From NCBI GenBank assembly GCA_013003515.1, contig JABDIW010000002.1, positions 1-20,585 on the forward strand: a stretch of 20,585 nucleotides of DNA, written 5' to 3'. Shown here one piece after another: positions 7,314 through 14,054 of this stretch. Under the pieces are notes generated by a model, which was given only the letters and a program-made list of their open reading frames with translations, was not told where the DNA came from and ran no database searches. Numbering within the stretch: position 1 is the first letter of the stretch; each line of letters opens with the position of its first letter. This stretch comes from Acidimicrobiia bacterium (GTDB taxonomy: Bacteria; Actinomycetota; Acidimicrobiia; Spongiisociales; UBA5794). A program made the translations under genes and the position numbers.

Positions 7314-8696
7314 TCATGTTGTCCTCAGCTTCTGGGACAACTCTGTCACCACGTTGTAGACATCGCGATCGGACTGCATCAGGCTCTTGATCTTGTCGAT
7401 GGCGTGAATGACCGTCGTGTGATCTCGTCCCCCGAAGACTGCGCCGATCTTGGGAAGTGACAGATCGGTGAGCTCCCGGCACAGGTACATGCCGATCTGG
7501 CGGTACCGAGCCAGAGGCTGACGACGTGAGGGTCCGAGCAGATCGGGACGGGACACACCGAGCATGTTTGCCGTGGCATCCAGGATGTCCTCGGATGTGA
7601 GGGGCCTCGATTGAGCGGCCGGGACGATGTCGGCCAGCACGTCCTGGGCGATCTCGATGGTGACCTGTTGATTGGTGAGGCCGGCATAGGCGGTGACCCG
7701 GGTGAGGGCACCCTCCAACTCACGGATGTTGTCGAGCACATGGACCGCAATGAACTCGAGGACCTCGCGAGTCACAGCCATTGGGGCGAACTCGGCGTTG
7801 CGCCGCAAGATGGCGAGCCGGGTTTCGACGTCGGGTGGCTGGATGTCGGTGAGGAGGCCCCACTCGAAGCGGCTCCGCAGCCGGTCCTCGAGAGTCGACA
7901 GGTTCTTGGGGTGCCTGTCAGAGCTGATCACAAGCTGCTTGGACGCCTCGTAGAGCGTGTTGAAGGTGTGGAAGAACTCCTCGAGGATCTGCTCTTTGCC
8001 CTCGAAGAACTGCACGTCGTCGAGGAGGAGGACGTCGTTGTTGCGGTACCGGGACTTGAACTCGTCCATGCGCTTGCGGCGGATGCCGTTGATGAACTCG
8101 TTGAAGAACCGCTCCGATGAGACGTAGCGGACGTTGAGCCCGGGTTGGAGCTCCTGAGCGTGGTGCCCGACAGCGTGGAGGAGGTGTGTCTTCCCGAGGC
8201 CCGCTCCCCCGTAGATGAACAGAGGGTTGTAGTAGCGACCGGGCTGCTCGGCGACCGCCATGGCCGCGGCGTGGGCGAAGCGATTCGACTGTCCGACGAC
8301 GAAGTTCTCGAAGGTGTACTTCGGCACGAGTCGGGCGCCATGGGCTCGCTCGGACATCGGATCGGTCGGGAAGAGCTGTTGGGGGGTTTCGGGCTCGGTG
8401 CTGGTCACGGGGACCGGGTCGGGCTCCTCGACGAACGCGACCGGTTCGGCAGGCGTGTCGAGGACGACGGCGATGTCATTCCCAAAGATGTCCACAGCGA
8501 CTTCCTGCATGGCGGCGAGGTAGCGGTCCTGGACCCATCGCCCATGGAACGAGGTCGGCGCTTCGAACCGGATGGTCCCGTCGTCGACTTTATGTGTCAG
8601 TGGCTGGATCCAGGTCTGCCACTTCGTCGGCTCCATGAGCGTCTGGAGCTTTGTGTTGAACTCTTCCCACTGGCCTGGGGAGGGTTGCGGTTCCAC
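7314..8696 (-). CDS. dnaA: Chromosomal replication initiator DnaA
   Basis: AAA+ initiator that binds DnaA boxes, opens oriC and recruits the helicase; 460 residues. Domain I covers about 1-80. Domain II is a short acidic/proline-rich linker (about 81-122), much shorter than in Streptomyces. Domain III contains Walker A GGAGLGKT (163-170) and Walker B LLLDDVQ (223-229). Domain IV carries the DNA-binding signature ending GGRDHTTVIHA (422-432). The start is GTG (8694-8696) with GGAGG seven bases upstream. Three DnaA boxes lie 28-59 bases upstream, consistent with autoregulation. It is transcribed towards dnaN, with oriC between them. Confidence 0.98.
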   Translation of the reverse strand: MEPQPSPGQWEEFNTKLQTLMEPTKWQTWIQPLTHKVDDGTIRFEAPTSFHGRWVQDRYLAAMQEVAVDIFGNDIAVVLDTPAEPVAFVEEPDPVPVTSTEPETPQQLFPTDPMSERAHGARLVPKYTFENFVVGQSNRFAHAAAMAVAEQPGRYYNPLFIYGGAGLGKTHLLHAVGHHAQELQPGLNVRYVSSERFFNEFINGIRRKRMDEFKSRYRNNDVLLLDDVQFFEGKEQILEEFFHTFNTLYEASKQLVISSDRHPKNLSTLEDRLRSRFEWGLLTDIQPPDVETRLAILRRNAEFAPMAVTREVLEFIAVHVLDNIRELEGALTRVTAYAGLTNQQVTIEIAQDVLADIVPAAQSRPLTSEDILDATANMLGVSRPDLLGPSRRQPLARYRQIGMYLCRELTDLSLPKIGAVFGGRDHTTVIHAIDKIKSLMQSDRDVYNVVTELSQKLRTT

Positions 8697-8723
8697 TCGG
8701 CGTCCTCCGATACGTTGTTCTCG

Positions 8724-8755
8724 CTATCCACACATCTGTCCACACATGTGGAGAA
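8724..8755. promoter_or_regulatory. Three DnaA boxes upstream of dnaA
   Basis: CTATCCACA (8724-8732, plus), CTGTCCACA (8736-8744, plus) and TTCTCCACA (8747-8755, minus) are packed into 32 bases between dnaA and its candidate promoter. All have the TCCACA core. They could autoregulate dnaA, form a second sub-origin as in B. subtilis (which has boxes on both sides of dnaA), or both. Confidence 0.75.
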
Positions 8756-8838
8756 TGATGCGCCCTGCCCCGAGGGGATACGAGAAGCTGTCTTGTTGTC
8801 TCACACTGGGGAAGCGTGCACGGTCCCGGCGGTCAGCG

Positions 8839-8868
8839 ACGATAGACACACCATCGCCCCGGCTTCAA
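8839..8868 (-). promoter_or_regulatory. Candidate dnaA promoter
   Basis: On the minus strand TTGAAG (8863-8868) and TATCGT (8839-8844) are separated by 18 bases, a fair sigma-70-type match. Transcripts would start near 8832 and cross the three DnaA boxes before the dnaA start, giving a leader of about 135 bases. Other weak candidates exist in this GC-rich gap. Confidence 0.35.
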
Positions 8869-9066
8869 GACCGCCAAAACCCGCGGTAACCGGAGATCCG
8901 GGACCGAGGGCGAACTGCGATATGGCCAGTCCAGCATTGAGGATTCCGGGTTCTCGGGTAGACAGTGATCCCTCGATTCGAGGCCGATTTCGGTGTCTGG
9001 AGGGCTTCCGCGATTTTTCGCGGGGGATGTCTTTGTTTCGCGAGACGGCTCCGTCAGGGGCGCGCT

Positions 9067-9095
9067 TTGCATTGCCGGGGCTGTCTCCGTAACCT
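9067..9095 (+). promoter_or_regulatory. Candidate rpmH promoter
   Basis: TTGCAT (9067-9072) and TAACCT (9090-9095) are separated by exactly 17 bases, a good housekeeping-type promoter for a high-GC genome. The predicted start near 9102 leaves a leader of about 37 bases before rpmH. It would drive the rpmH-rnpA-yidD-yidC-khpB chain. Confidence 0.55.
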
Positions 9096-9138
9096 GTCGA
9101 GTCGAAACCGCACACCTCGTTCCCGGATTCACCTCGTC

Positions 9139-9273
9139 ATGAAACGTACCTATCAGCCGAACACTCGGCGCCGCAAACGCAAGCACGGGTTCCGTTCCCG
9201 GATGCGGACGCGCGCCGGTCGCGCCGTCGTCAAGCGGCGTCGTGAGAAGGGCCGCCGTCGCCTCTCCGCCTGA
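9139..9273 (+). CDS. rpmH: 50S ribosomal protein L34
   Basis: Small basic protein of the large ribosomal subunit, 44 residues. It begins with the family signature MKRTYQPNTRRRKRKHGF and ends in a run of Arg/Lys. The ATG at 9139 is fixed by this conserved beginning; no strong ribosome-binding sequence is visible upstream, and the frame could otherwise extend to 8965. It is the first gene of the plus-strand block and overlaps the start of rnpA by 32 bases in another frame. Confidence 0.97.
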   Translation: MKRTYQPNTRRRKRKHGFRSRMRTRAGRAVVKRRREKGRRRLSA

Positions 9274-9601
9274 GCGGCACGGTTCCCTGCGTTCGCGCGG
9301 TGCGTTCTCAACGATTCTTGGATCCGGGTCGAGGCATCGTGTGGGAGGGATCACACTTGCCATCGGTCCCGTCGACTCCCCCGGCCCCCTCGTAGGGTTG
9401 GTGGCAGGTCGACGTGTCGGATCTGCGGTCGCCCGGAACCGGGCCAAGCGGAGAATCCGGGCGATCATGGCGGGTCTGAGCCTCCGGCCCGGCTTTGGGT
9501 ACGTCGTGGTTGCGTCACCGGCAGTGGTGACGGCGCCCCACGATGAGCTCGTCGGGTGGATCACGACGGCGGTACGGAAGGCAGAGGAGAGGGCGACATG
9601 A
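9242..9601 (+). CDS. rnpA: Ribonuclease P protein component
   Basis: Protein subunit of RNase P, which helps the catalytic RNA remove tRNA 5' leaders; 119 residues. The signature helix ARNRAKRRIRAI (64-75) contains the RNR motif. The central-cleft region shows LRSRGAFSTIL (16-26), in place of the commoner LR...F..V. The only start codon I find in frame before this conserved region is GTG at 9242, which puts the first 32 bases inside rpmH. A few extra N-terminal residues before the conserved part are therefore likely. The last codon overlaps the yidD start as ATGA. Confidence 0.93.
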   Translation: MRRAAVASPPERHGSLRSRGAFSTILGSGSRHRVGGITLAIGPVDSPGPLVGLVAGRRVGSAVARNRAKRRIRAIMAGLSLRPGFGYVVVASPAVVTAPHDELVGWITTAVRKAEERAT

Positions 9602-9852
9602 ACCGAGAGTTGCGTCCCTACCACCTAGCGTGGTGGATTCGCCTCGTGGTTCGCGGATACCAGCGGGCACTATCGCCGTTTCTTGGCCGTAACTGCCGTT
9701 ATCACCCCACATGCTCGTCGTACATGATCGGTGCGGTCGAGACCCACGGTGCGGCCCGAGGCACCTGGATGGGGATGAAGCGGATCGGACGCTGTCATCC
9801 GTGGCGCGAGGGTGGATTCGACCCTGTGCCCCCAAGCGGTGATGCCGCATGA
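9598..9852 (+). CDS. yidD: Membrane protein insertion efficiency factor YidD
   Basis: Small amphipathic protein that aids YidC/Sec-dependent insertion; 84 residues. The diagnostic cysteine-rich core is intact: NCRYHPTCSSYMIGAVETHG (32-51), then RCHPWREGGFDPVP (65-78). The ATG at 9598 is preceded by GAGGAGAGGG and overlaps the rnpA stop by four bases (ATGA). The stop overlaps the yidC start in the same way, so the three genes are probably translated in a coupled fashion. Confidence 0.95.
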   Translation: MNRELRPYHLAWWIRLVVRGYQRALSPFLGRNCRYHPTCSSYMIGAVETHGAARGTWMGMKRIGRCHPWREGGFDPVPPSGDAA

Positions 9853-10763
9853 ACCCCTGGAACCTGCTGCTCGAGGGCATGGGCAATCTGCTCGCCTTCT
9901 TCTTCGACATCATTCCAAATTATGGAATTGCCATCGTCCTGCTGACCTTGCTCATCTCGATCGCGCTCTTCCCTCTCACCGTCAAGCAGACCCGGTCGAT
10001 GCGAGCGATGCAGGAGATCCAACCCGAGGTCAAGAAGCTCCAGCAGCAGTACAAGGGCAATCGCGAAGAGCTCAACAAGAAGATGATGGAGCTGTATCAG
10101 GAGAGGGGCGTCAACCCCGCTGCCGGCTGCCTTCCACTCATCGTGCAGATGCCGATTTGGTTTGCCCTGTTCTCGGTCCTCCGTGTCAACCGCGTCACCC
10201 GGAGCGCATTTGGAACGGCCACCAATGATGCCCTCGGCACGATCGGCGCCGATCCAGTGCTCCCCGACCAATGGGTTCGGTCGAGCGCAATCCCCGAGGA
10301 TTCTGCGCTGTTCGATGCCCTGGTCCAGGGTGATACCGGTTTTCTGGGGATGGACATGCTCACTTCACCGAGTCAAGCGGTGACGGATGGGCTGTTGACC
10401 GCACTCCCCTACGTGATCATGGTCGTCATCGTGATCGTGGCGTCGTACTACCAGCAGTACCAGACGACACGCCGTCGCGGTGACCAGGAAAAGACGCCGC
10501 AAACACAGGGGATGCAGACCGCAATGCGGATCATGCCCTTGTTCTTCGGGTTCATCTCGTGGGGCTTCCCCGCCGGTCTGGTTTTGTACTGGGCCATCAG
10601 CAACCTGTTCCGGGTCGGACAGCAGGCGTGGCTGCTCCGTGACCATGAGAATGCGAAGGCGGAGGCCGCCGCCGTGGCGACGGCCGCAATCGATGCTGAG
10701 CCACGCTCACCGAGCGGGCCTTCGCCACATACCAGCAAGAAAAAGAACCGCAGAAAGAAGTAA
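9849..10763 (+). CDS. yidC: Membrane protein insertase YidC (Oxa1 family)
   Basis: Integral membrane insertase for proteins entering the membrane alone or with SecYEG; 304 residues. It has no large periplasmic domain, as in Gram-positive types. Hydrophobic segments lie at about 24-44, 95-112, 182-200 and 226-260 (probably two). The cytoplasmic hairpin SMRAMQEIQPEVKKLQQQY and the NPAAGCLPLIVQMPIW stretch (89-104) are characteristic. In the first conserved helix, LLTLLISIALFPL (31-43), Ser37 sits where most homologues have the groove arginine. The C-terminus is a Lys/Arg-rich tail (SKKKNRRKK) that may touch ribosomes. The ATG overlaps the yidD stop. Confidence 0.96.
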   Translation: MNPWNLLLEGMGNLLAFFFDIIPNYGIAIVLLTLLISIALFPLTVKQTRSMRAMQEIQPEVKKLQQQYKGNREELNKKMMELYQERGVNPAAGCLPLIVQMPIWFALFSVLRVNRVTRSAFGTATNDALGTIGADPVLPDQWVRSSAIPEDSALFDALVQGDTGFLGMDMLTSPSQAVTDGLLTALPYVIMVVIVIVASYYQQYQTTRRRGDQEKTPQTQGMQTAMRIMPLFFGFISWGFPAGLVLYWAISNLFRVGQQAWLLRDHENAKAEAAAVATAAIDAEPRSPSGPSPHTSKKKNRRKK

Positions 10764-10766
10764 GCA

Positions 10767-11774
10767 ATGGAGTGGGTCGAAGTACGCGGCAAATCTGTCG
10801 AGTCGTGTGTCGAAGAAGCGTTGAACGAACTTGGCGTTGGCCGCGACCGTGTCGAGGTGGAGGTCGTTCAGGAACCAAAGCCGGGAATCCTCGGGTTTGG
10901 CAGCAAGGACGCCGTCGTGAAGGTCTCCGTCCGGCAGGATGGCAAGAAGCGTCGCCGCCGGAGGGGCCGAGGTCGCCGTGGCAACGGCGAGAACGGTCAG
11001 TCCGAGGCGAAGAAGACCGAGGATCAGGGCCGGAACCGGGGCGGGGGACGTCGTGACGGTGGCGGCGAACGTCAAGGTGGTCGTAGCGGCCGCGATGCAG
11101 GCCGTGGCGGCGGTCGTGACAGCGGCGGTCGTGGTGGCCGTGACAGCAACCGTGACGGTGGTCGTGGTGGCCGCGATCGTGCCAATGCCGGTGCCGGCGG
11201 CGGAGGCGGCAAGCCTCAAACACAGCGTCAGTCCAACAAGAAACGCGACGAAGCGGAGCCCAGGATGACCGAAACACCCGATATCGCCGAGCAGGAGCAG
11301 GTGGCCAAGGACTTTCTCACCGGTTTGGTGACTGCAGTCGGACTCGAGGGTGACATCACCACACGGGTCGAAGACGATGTCCTCTTCATGGACATCTCCG
11401 GCGAGCAGACTCAAGCACTGGTGGGTGCGAAGGGTGCTGTCATGCAGTCGGTGCTCGAGTTGACGCGCACAGTCGTGCAGCGGAAGACACACGGTGCCCC
11501 CCGCATGCGGCTCGACATTGCCGGGTATGGCGAACGGCGCCGTGAGGCATTGAGGATTTACGCCGCCAAGCTCGCCGATGAGCTACTCGAGCACGGTGGA
11601 GAGATCATGCTCGAGCCCATGAACCCCGCTGACCGCAAGGTCGTCCACGATGCCATCGCCGACATCGACGACATCCGCTCATTCTCTGAGGGTGAGGATC
11701 CGAGCCGGTCTGTCGTGCTCACGCTCGAAGATGGTGTCGAGCCTCGAGGGTCCTCGTCGTCCGACGAGGAGTAG
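10767..11774 (+). CDS. khpB: KhpB/Jag RNA-binding protein with long Arg-Gly linker
   Basis: RNA-binding protein of the KhpB (Jag/EloR) family, which with KhpA affects cell elongation and division in Gram-positive bacteria. Domains in order are Jag-N (1-56, with EPKPGILGFGSKDAVVKV), a low-complexity linker (about 60-160) dominated by Arg, Gly and Asp, a KH domain with GAKG (220-223), and an R3H domain with R290...H294. The acidic tail ends SSSSDEE. At 335 residues it is long for the family because of the linker. The ATG lies three bases after the yidC stop, so it is the last gene of the tight rpmH-to-khpB chain. KhpA is not in the window. Confidence 0.92.
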   Translation: MEWVEVRGKSVESCVEEALNELGVGRDRVEVEVVQEPKPGILGFGSKDAVVKVSVRQDGKKRRRRRGRGRRGNGENGQSEAKKTEDQGRNRGGGRRDGGGERQGGRSGRDAGRGGGRDSGGRGGRDSNRDGGRGGRDRANAGAGGGGGKPQTQRQSNKKRDEAEPRMTETPDIAEQEQVAKDFLTGLVTAVGLEGDITTRVEDDVLFMDISGEQTQALVGAKGAVMQSVLELTRTVVQRKTHGAPRMRLDIAGYGERRREALRIYAAKLADELLEHGGEIMLEPMNPADRKVVHDAIADIDDIRSFSEGEDPSRSVVLTLEDGVEPRGSSSSDEE

Positions 11775-11782
11775 ACGGGACC

Positions 11783-11796
11783 GTTCCACGTGGAAC
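11783..11796. promoter_or_regulatory. parS: parS centromere site
   Basis: The perfect 14-bp palindrome GTTCCACGTGGAAC matches the ParB-binding parS family, whose consensus is about TGTTNCACGTGNAACA. It lies in the 15-base gap between khpB and rsmG and runs over the GTG start of rsmG (11790-11792). It sits about 0.7 kb before parA and 4.5 kb from oriC. I found no second copy in the window. Confidence 0.93.
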
Positions 11797-12440
11797 ATGA
11801 CCCCGCCCAGGCTGCATCAGCTGCAGAATGGGCGGGTTGGGCTCTCGACGACCACCAACTCGCCAGTCTTGCGACATTTGCGGACTGGCTCATCGACGAA
11901 GCGATTCCTGCGGGCGGACTGGGGCCCAACGAGGCCGAACGGGTGTGGGTGAGACATGTCGCCGACTCACTGACCTTTGCGGCCGGGTGGATAACGCAAC
12001 CGACCGAGGTTCTCGATGTCGGGACCGGAGTCGGGCTTCCCGGCATCCCCCTGGCGATTCTGTGGCCTGACTCCCGAGTGATGCTGCTCGACAGAGGTGG
12101 GCGGCGAACCAGACTGCTCGAACGCGTGGTGCGCATCCTCGATCTCCCCAACGTCATCGTGACCCGACGTGACGTGGATGACGTTTCCGGGCAGTTCGAC
12201 GGCGTCGTGTTCCGAGGTTCGGTGCCTGCCAAGAGGACCCCGGAGGTTGCCCGTCGACTTCTGGCACCGGGAGGCACGTCTGTTGTCGGTCTCTCCCGGC
12301 GCAGTGAGCCGCCCCAATCTGCAGACCAAATCATCAATGATGCCGGGGCTCTGGGTCTCGATGCCTCACTCGCTTCGGTTCCGGACTATGTTCTTGACGG
12401 TCCAGCCTGGCTCCTCGTGATGAGGCGCCAATCGCCCTAG
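11790..12440 (+). CDS. rsmG: 16S rRNA (guanine-527-N7) methyltransferase RsmG
   Basis: SAM-dependent methyltransferase for G527 of 16S rRNA (E. coli numbering), formerly GidB; 216 residues. The family element HVADSL (56-61) precedes the SAM-binding loop LDVGTGVGLPGIPLAI (75-90). The usual LDS..KK...L after it reads LLDRGGRRTRLL (99-110). The GTG at 11790 is the only start before the conserved region, because an in-frame TAG lies at 11772-11774, and no clear ribosome-binding sequence precedes it. The start codon lies within parS. The stop is 8 bases before parA. Confidence 0.93.
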   Translation: MEHDPAQAASAAEWAGWALDDHQLASLATFADWLIDEAIPAGGLGPNEAERVWVRHVADSLTFAAGWITQPTEVLDVGTGVGLPGIPLAILWPDSRVMLLDRGGRRTRLLERVVRILDLPNVIVTRRDVDDVSGQFDGVVFRGSVPAKRTPEVARRLLAPGGTSVVGLSRRSEPPQSADQIINDAGALGLDASLASVPDYVLDGPAWLLVMRRQSP

Positions 12441-12448
12441 GAGGGAAT

Positions 12449-13219
12449 GTGGGAGTCATCGTCGCCATTGCCAACCAGAAGGGCGGCGTCGGCAAGAGCA
12501 CCACGGCCATCAATCTCGGTGCAGCCCTGGCATTGCAGGGTGAACGGGTCCTCCTCGTCGATCTCGACCCCCAGGGGAATACGACGTCGGGTCTTGGCGT
12601 CGACCGAAGTGCCATCGAGTACTCGACCTACGAGGTCCTGGTCAACGACGTCCCGATCGAGGACGCCGTCGAACCGACCTCGGTTCGAGATCTGCTGGTG
12701 CTTCCGGCGACCATCGAGCTCGCCGGCGCAGAGATCGAGCTGGTGTCGGCATTCAGCCGCGAGAAGAAGCTGTCAGAGGCACTCAAGGCGGTCGTGGACG
12801 ACTTCGACGTGATTCTCATCGACTGTCCCCCATCGCTCGGGTTGCTCACGATCAATGGTCTGGCTGCCGCCAACGAGGTGTTGATCCCCATCCAGTGTGA
12901 GTACTACGCCCTCGAGGGTGTCAGCCAACTGGTCAAGAACATCCAGCTTGTTCAGGCCAGCATCAATGAGGCACTCGAACTGGAGGGCGTGGTTCTGACC
13001 ATGTTCGACGGCCGCACCACGCTGTCGGCCGACGTTGCCGCACAGGTACGCCAGCACTTTGGAGAGGTCACCTACCGGACCGTCGTGCCTCGCACTGTGC
13101 GGCTGTCCGAGGCTCCTTCCTATGGAGAGCCGATCGAAGCGTTTGATCCCATGTCACGGGGCGCGATTGCCTACCGTGAGCTGGGCCGAGAGTTCAGGAG
13201 GCGTCATGGCCGCACGTAA
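12449..13219 (+). CDS. parA: Chromosome partitioning ATPase ParA (Soj)
   Basis: ATPase that binds DNA non-specifically and moves ParB-parS complexes; 256 residues. It has the deviant Walker A KGGVGKST (11-18) with the signature lysine K11, then DLDPQGN and the Walker B-like VILIDCPPSLG. It has no N-terminal helix-turn-helix, so it is the small chromosomal (Soj) type, not a plasmid P1-like ParA. The GTG start is preceded by AGGAGG with a four-base spacer. An ATG two bases upstream is in another frame. The end overlaps parB by 14 bases. Confidence 0.96.
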   Translation: MGVIVAIANQKGGVGKSTTAINLGAALALQGERVLLVDLDPQGNTTSGLGVDRSAIEYSTYEVLVNDVPIEDAVEPTSVRDLLVLPATIELAGAEIELVSAFSREKKLSEALKAVVDDFDVILIDCPPSLGLLTINGLAAANEVLIPIQCEYYALEGVSQLVKNIQLVQASINEALELEGVVLTMFDGRTTLSADVAAQVRQHFGEVTYRTVVPRTVRLSEAPSYGEPIEAFDPMSRGAIAYRELGREFRRRHGRT

Positions 13220-14054
13220 GAGCGGGTTGGGTCGGGGACTCGATGCCCTGATCCCCGTTGATCGATCGACGAGCGGTGTCGTTCCCGTCGATGCCGTGGA
13301 TCCCAATCCCCAACAGCCGCGAAACCGGTTTGATGAAGAGGCACTCGAGGGTTTGGCCGCATCGATTCGTGAGGTTGGGGTACTCCAACCCATCGTGGTT
13401 CGACCTGAAGGTGAGCGTTATGTCCTGGTGGCGGGGGAGCGGAGGCTTCGGGCATCCCGGATGGCCGGTCTGGATGAGATCCCGGCGGTGATTCGTGGCA
13501 CCGGTGATGCAACCACCAGCCTCACCGAAGCGCTGATCGAGAACGTCCAGCGCGAAGACCTGTCCCCGCTCGAGGAGGCAGGTGCCTTCAGACAGCTTAT
13601 GGAAGATTTTGGCTTGAGACACGACGATATTGCGGCACGAGTCGGCAAGTCGAGGACCACGGTCACCAACGTGCTGCGCCTCCTGCAACTCCCCGCCTCG
13701 GTTCAGGGGTTGATCGATCGTGGTGACCTGTCAACCGGCCATGGCAAGGCCCTGGCATCGCTCGAAGACGAGGCGTACTGCGCTCACATCGCGGACAAGG
13801 CCGCTGAAGAGGGATGGTCGGTGCGAGCTGTGGAGGAAGCGGTTCGGGCTCGCAGCGATGAACCCTCCGAACCGGTTGTGACACCACGCCAGGCCCGGGT
13901 GAGGCCGGCCGCCATCATCGAACTGGAGGAGCGCCTCCGCGATCAGCTCGGCACCAAGGTTCGCATCGACTTCAATGGCGACAAGGGGAAGATGGTCATC
14001 GGGTTCTCCAGCCTCGACGACCTGGAGCGCATCTACCGCAAGTTCTACGGCTGA
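13206..14054 (+). CDS. parB: Chromosome partitioning protein ParB (Spo0J)
   Basis: CTPase clamp that loads at parS and spreads on DNA; 282 residues. The N-terminal tail KSGLGRGLDALIP (5-17) is the usual ParA-stimulating peptide. The CTP-binding motifs are GERRLR (77-82) and ENVQRE (112-117). A helix-turn-helix for parS recognition lies at about 138-160, and the C-terminal dimerisation domain ends at RIYRKFYG. The ATG at 13206 lies inside the end of parA and fixes this conserved N-terminus; the open frame extends further upstream without similarity. The 3' end overlaps the convergent cwlM-like gene by 10 bases. Confidence 0.96.
   Translation: MAARKSGLGRGLDALIPVDRSTSGVVPVDAVDPNPQQPRNRFDEEALEGLAASIREVGVLQPIVVRPEGERYVLVAGERRLRASRMAGLDEIPAVIRGTGDATTSLTEALIENVQREDLSPLEEAGAFRQLMEDFGLRHDDIAARVGKSRTTVTNVLRLLQLPASVQGLIDRGDLSTGHGKALASLEDEAYCAHIADKAAEEGWSVRAVEEAVRARSDEPSEPVVTPRQARVRPAAIIELEERLRDQLGTKVRIDFNGDKGKMVIGFSSLDDLERIYRKFYG

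Larger units (their letters stand above)
8697..9138. other. dnaA-rpmH divergent intergenic region (442 bases)
   Basis: Gene-free stretch between divergent dnaA and rpmH. Besides the DnaA boxes and candidate promoters listed separately, it holds two clean palindromes: CCTCGA-T-TCGAGG (8971-8983) and CCGCGA-TTTT-TCGCGG (9008-9023). A related TTTCGCG follows at 9036-9042. No convincing reading frame of its own was found; open frames here are extensions of rpmH or antisense shadows. The hairpins have no T-tract suited to termination of a known gene, and their role is unknown. Confidence 0.6.

Noticed and set aside
9035..9046. GTTTCGCGAGAC as a possible second parS
   Set aside because: It has a CGCG centre instead of CACGTG, is two bases short and imperfectly palindromic.
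8965..9138. Possible 58-residue N-terminal extension of L34
   Set aside because: L34 begins MKRTYQ in essentially all bacteria; the extension overlaps the candidate promoter and palindromes and has no similarity.
13035..13205. Longer ParB start inside parA
   Set aside because: The conserved ParB tail KSGLGRGLDALIP follows directly on the ATG at 13206.
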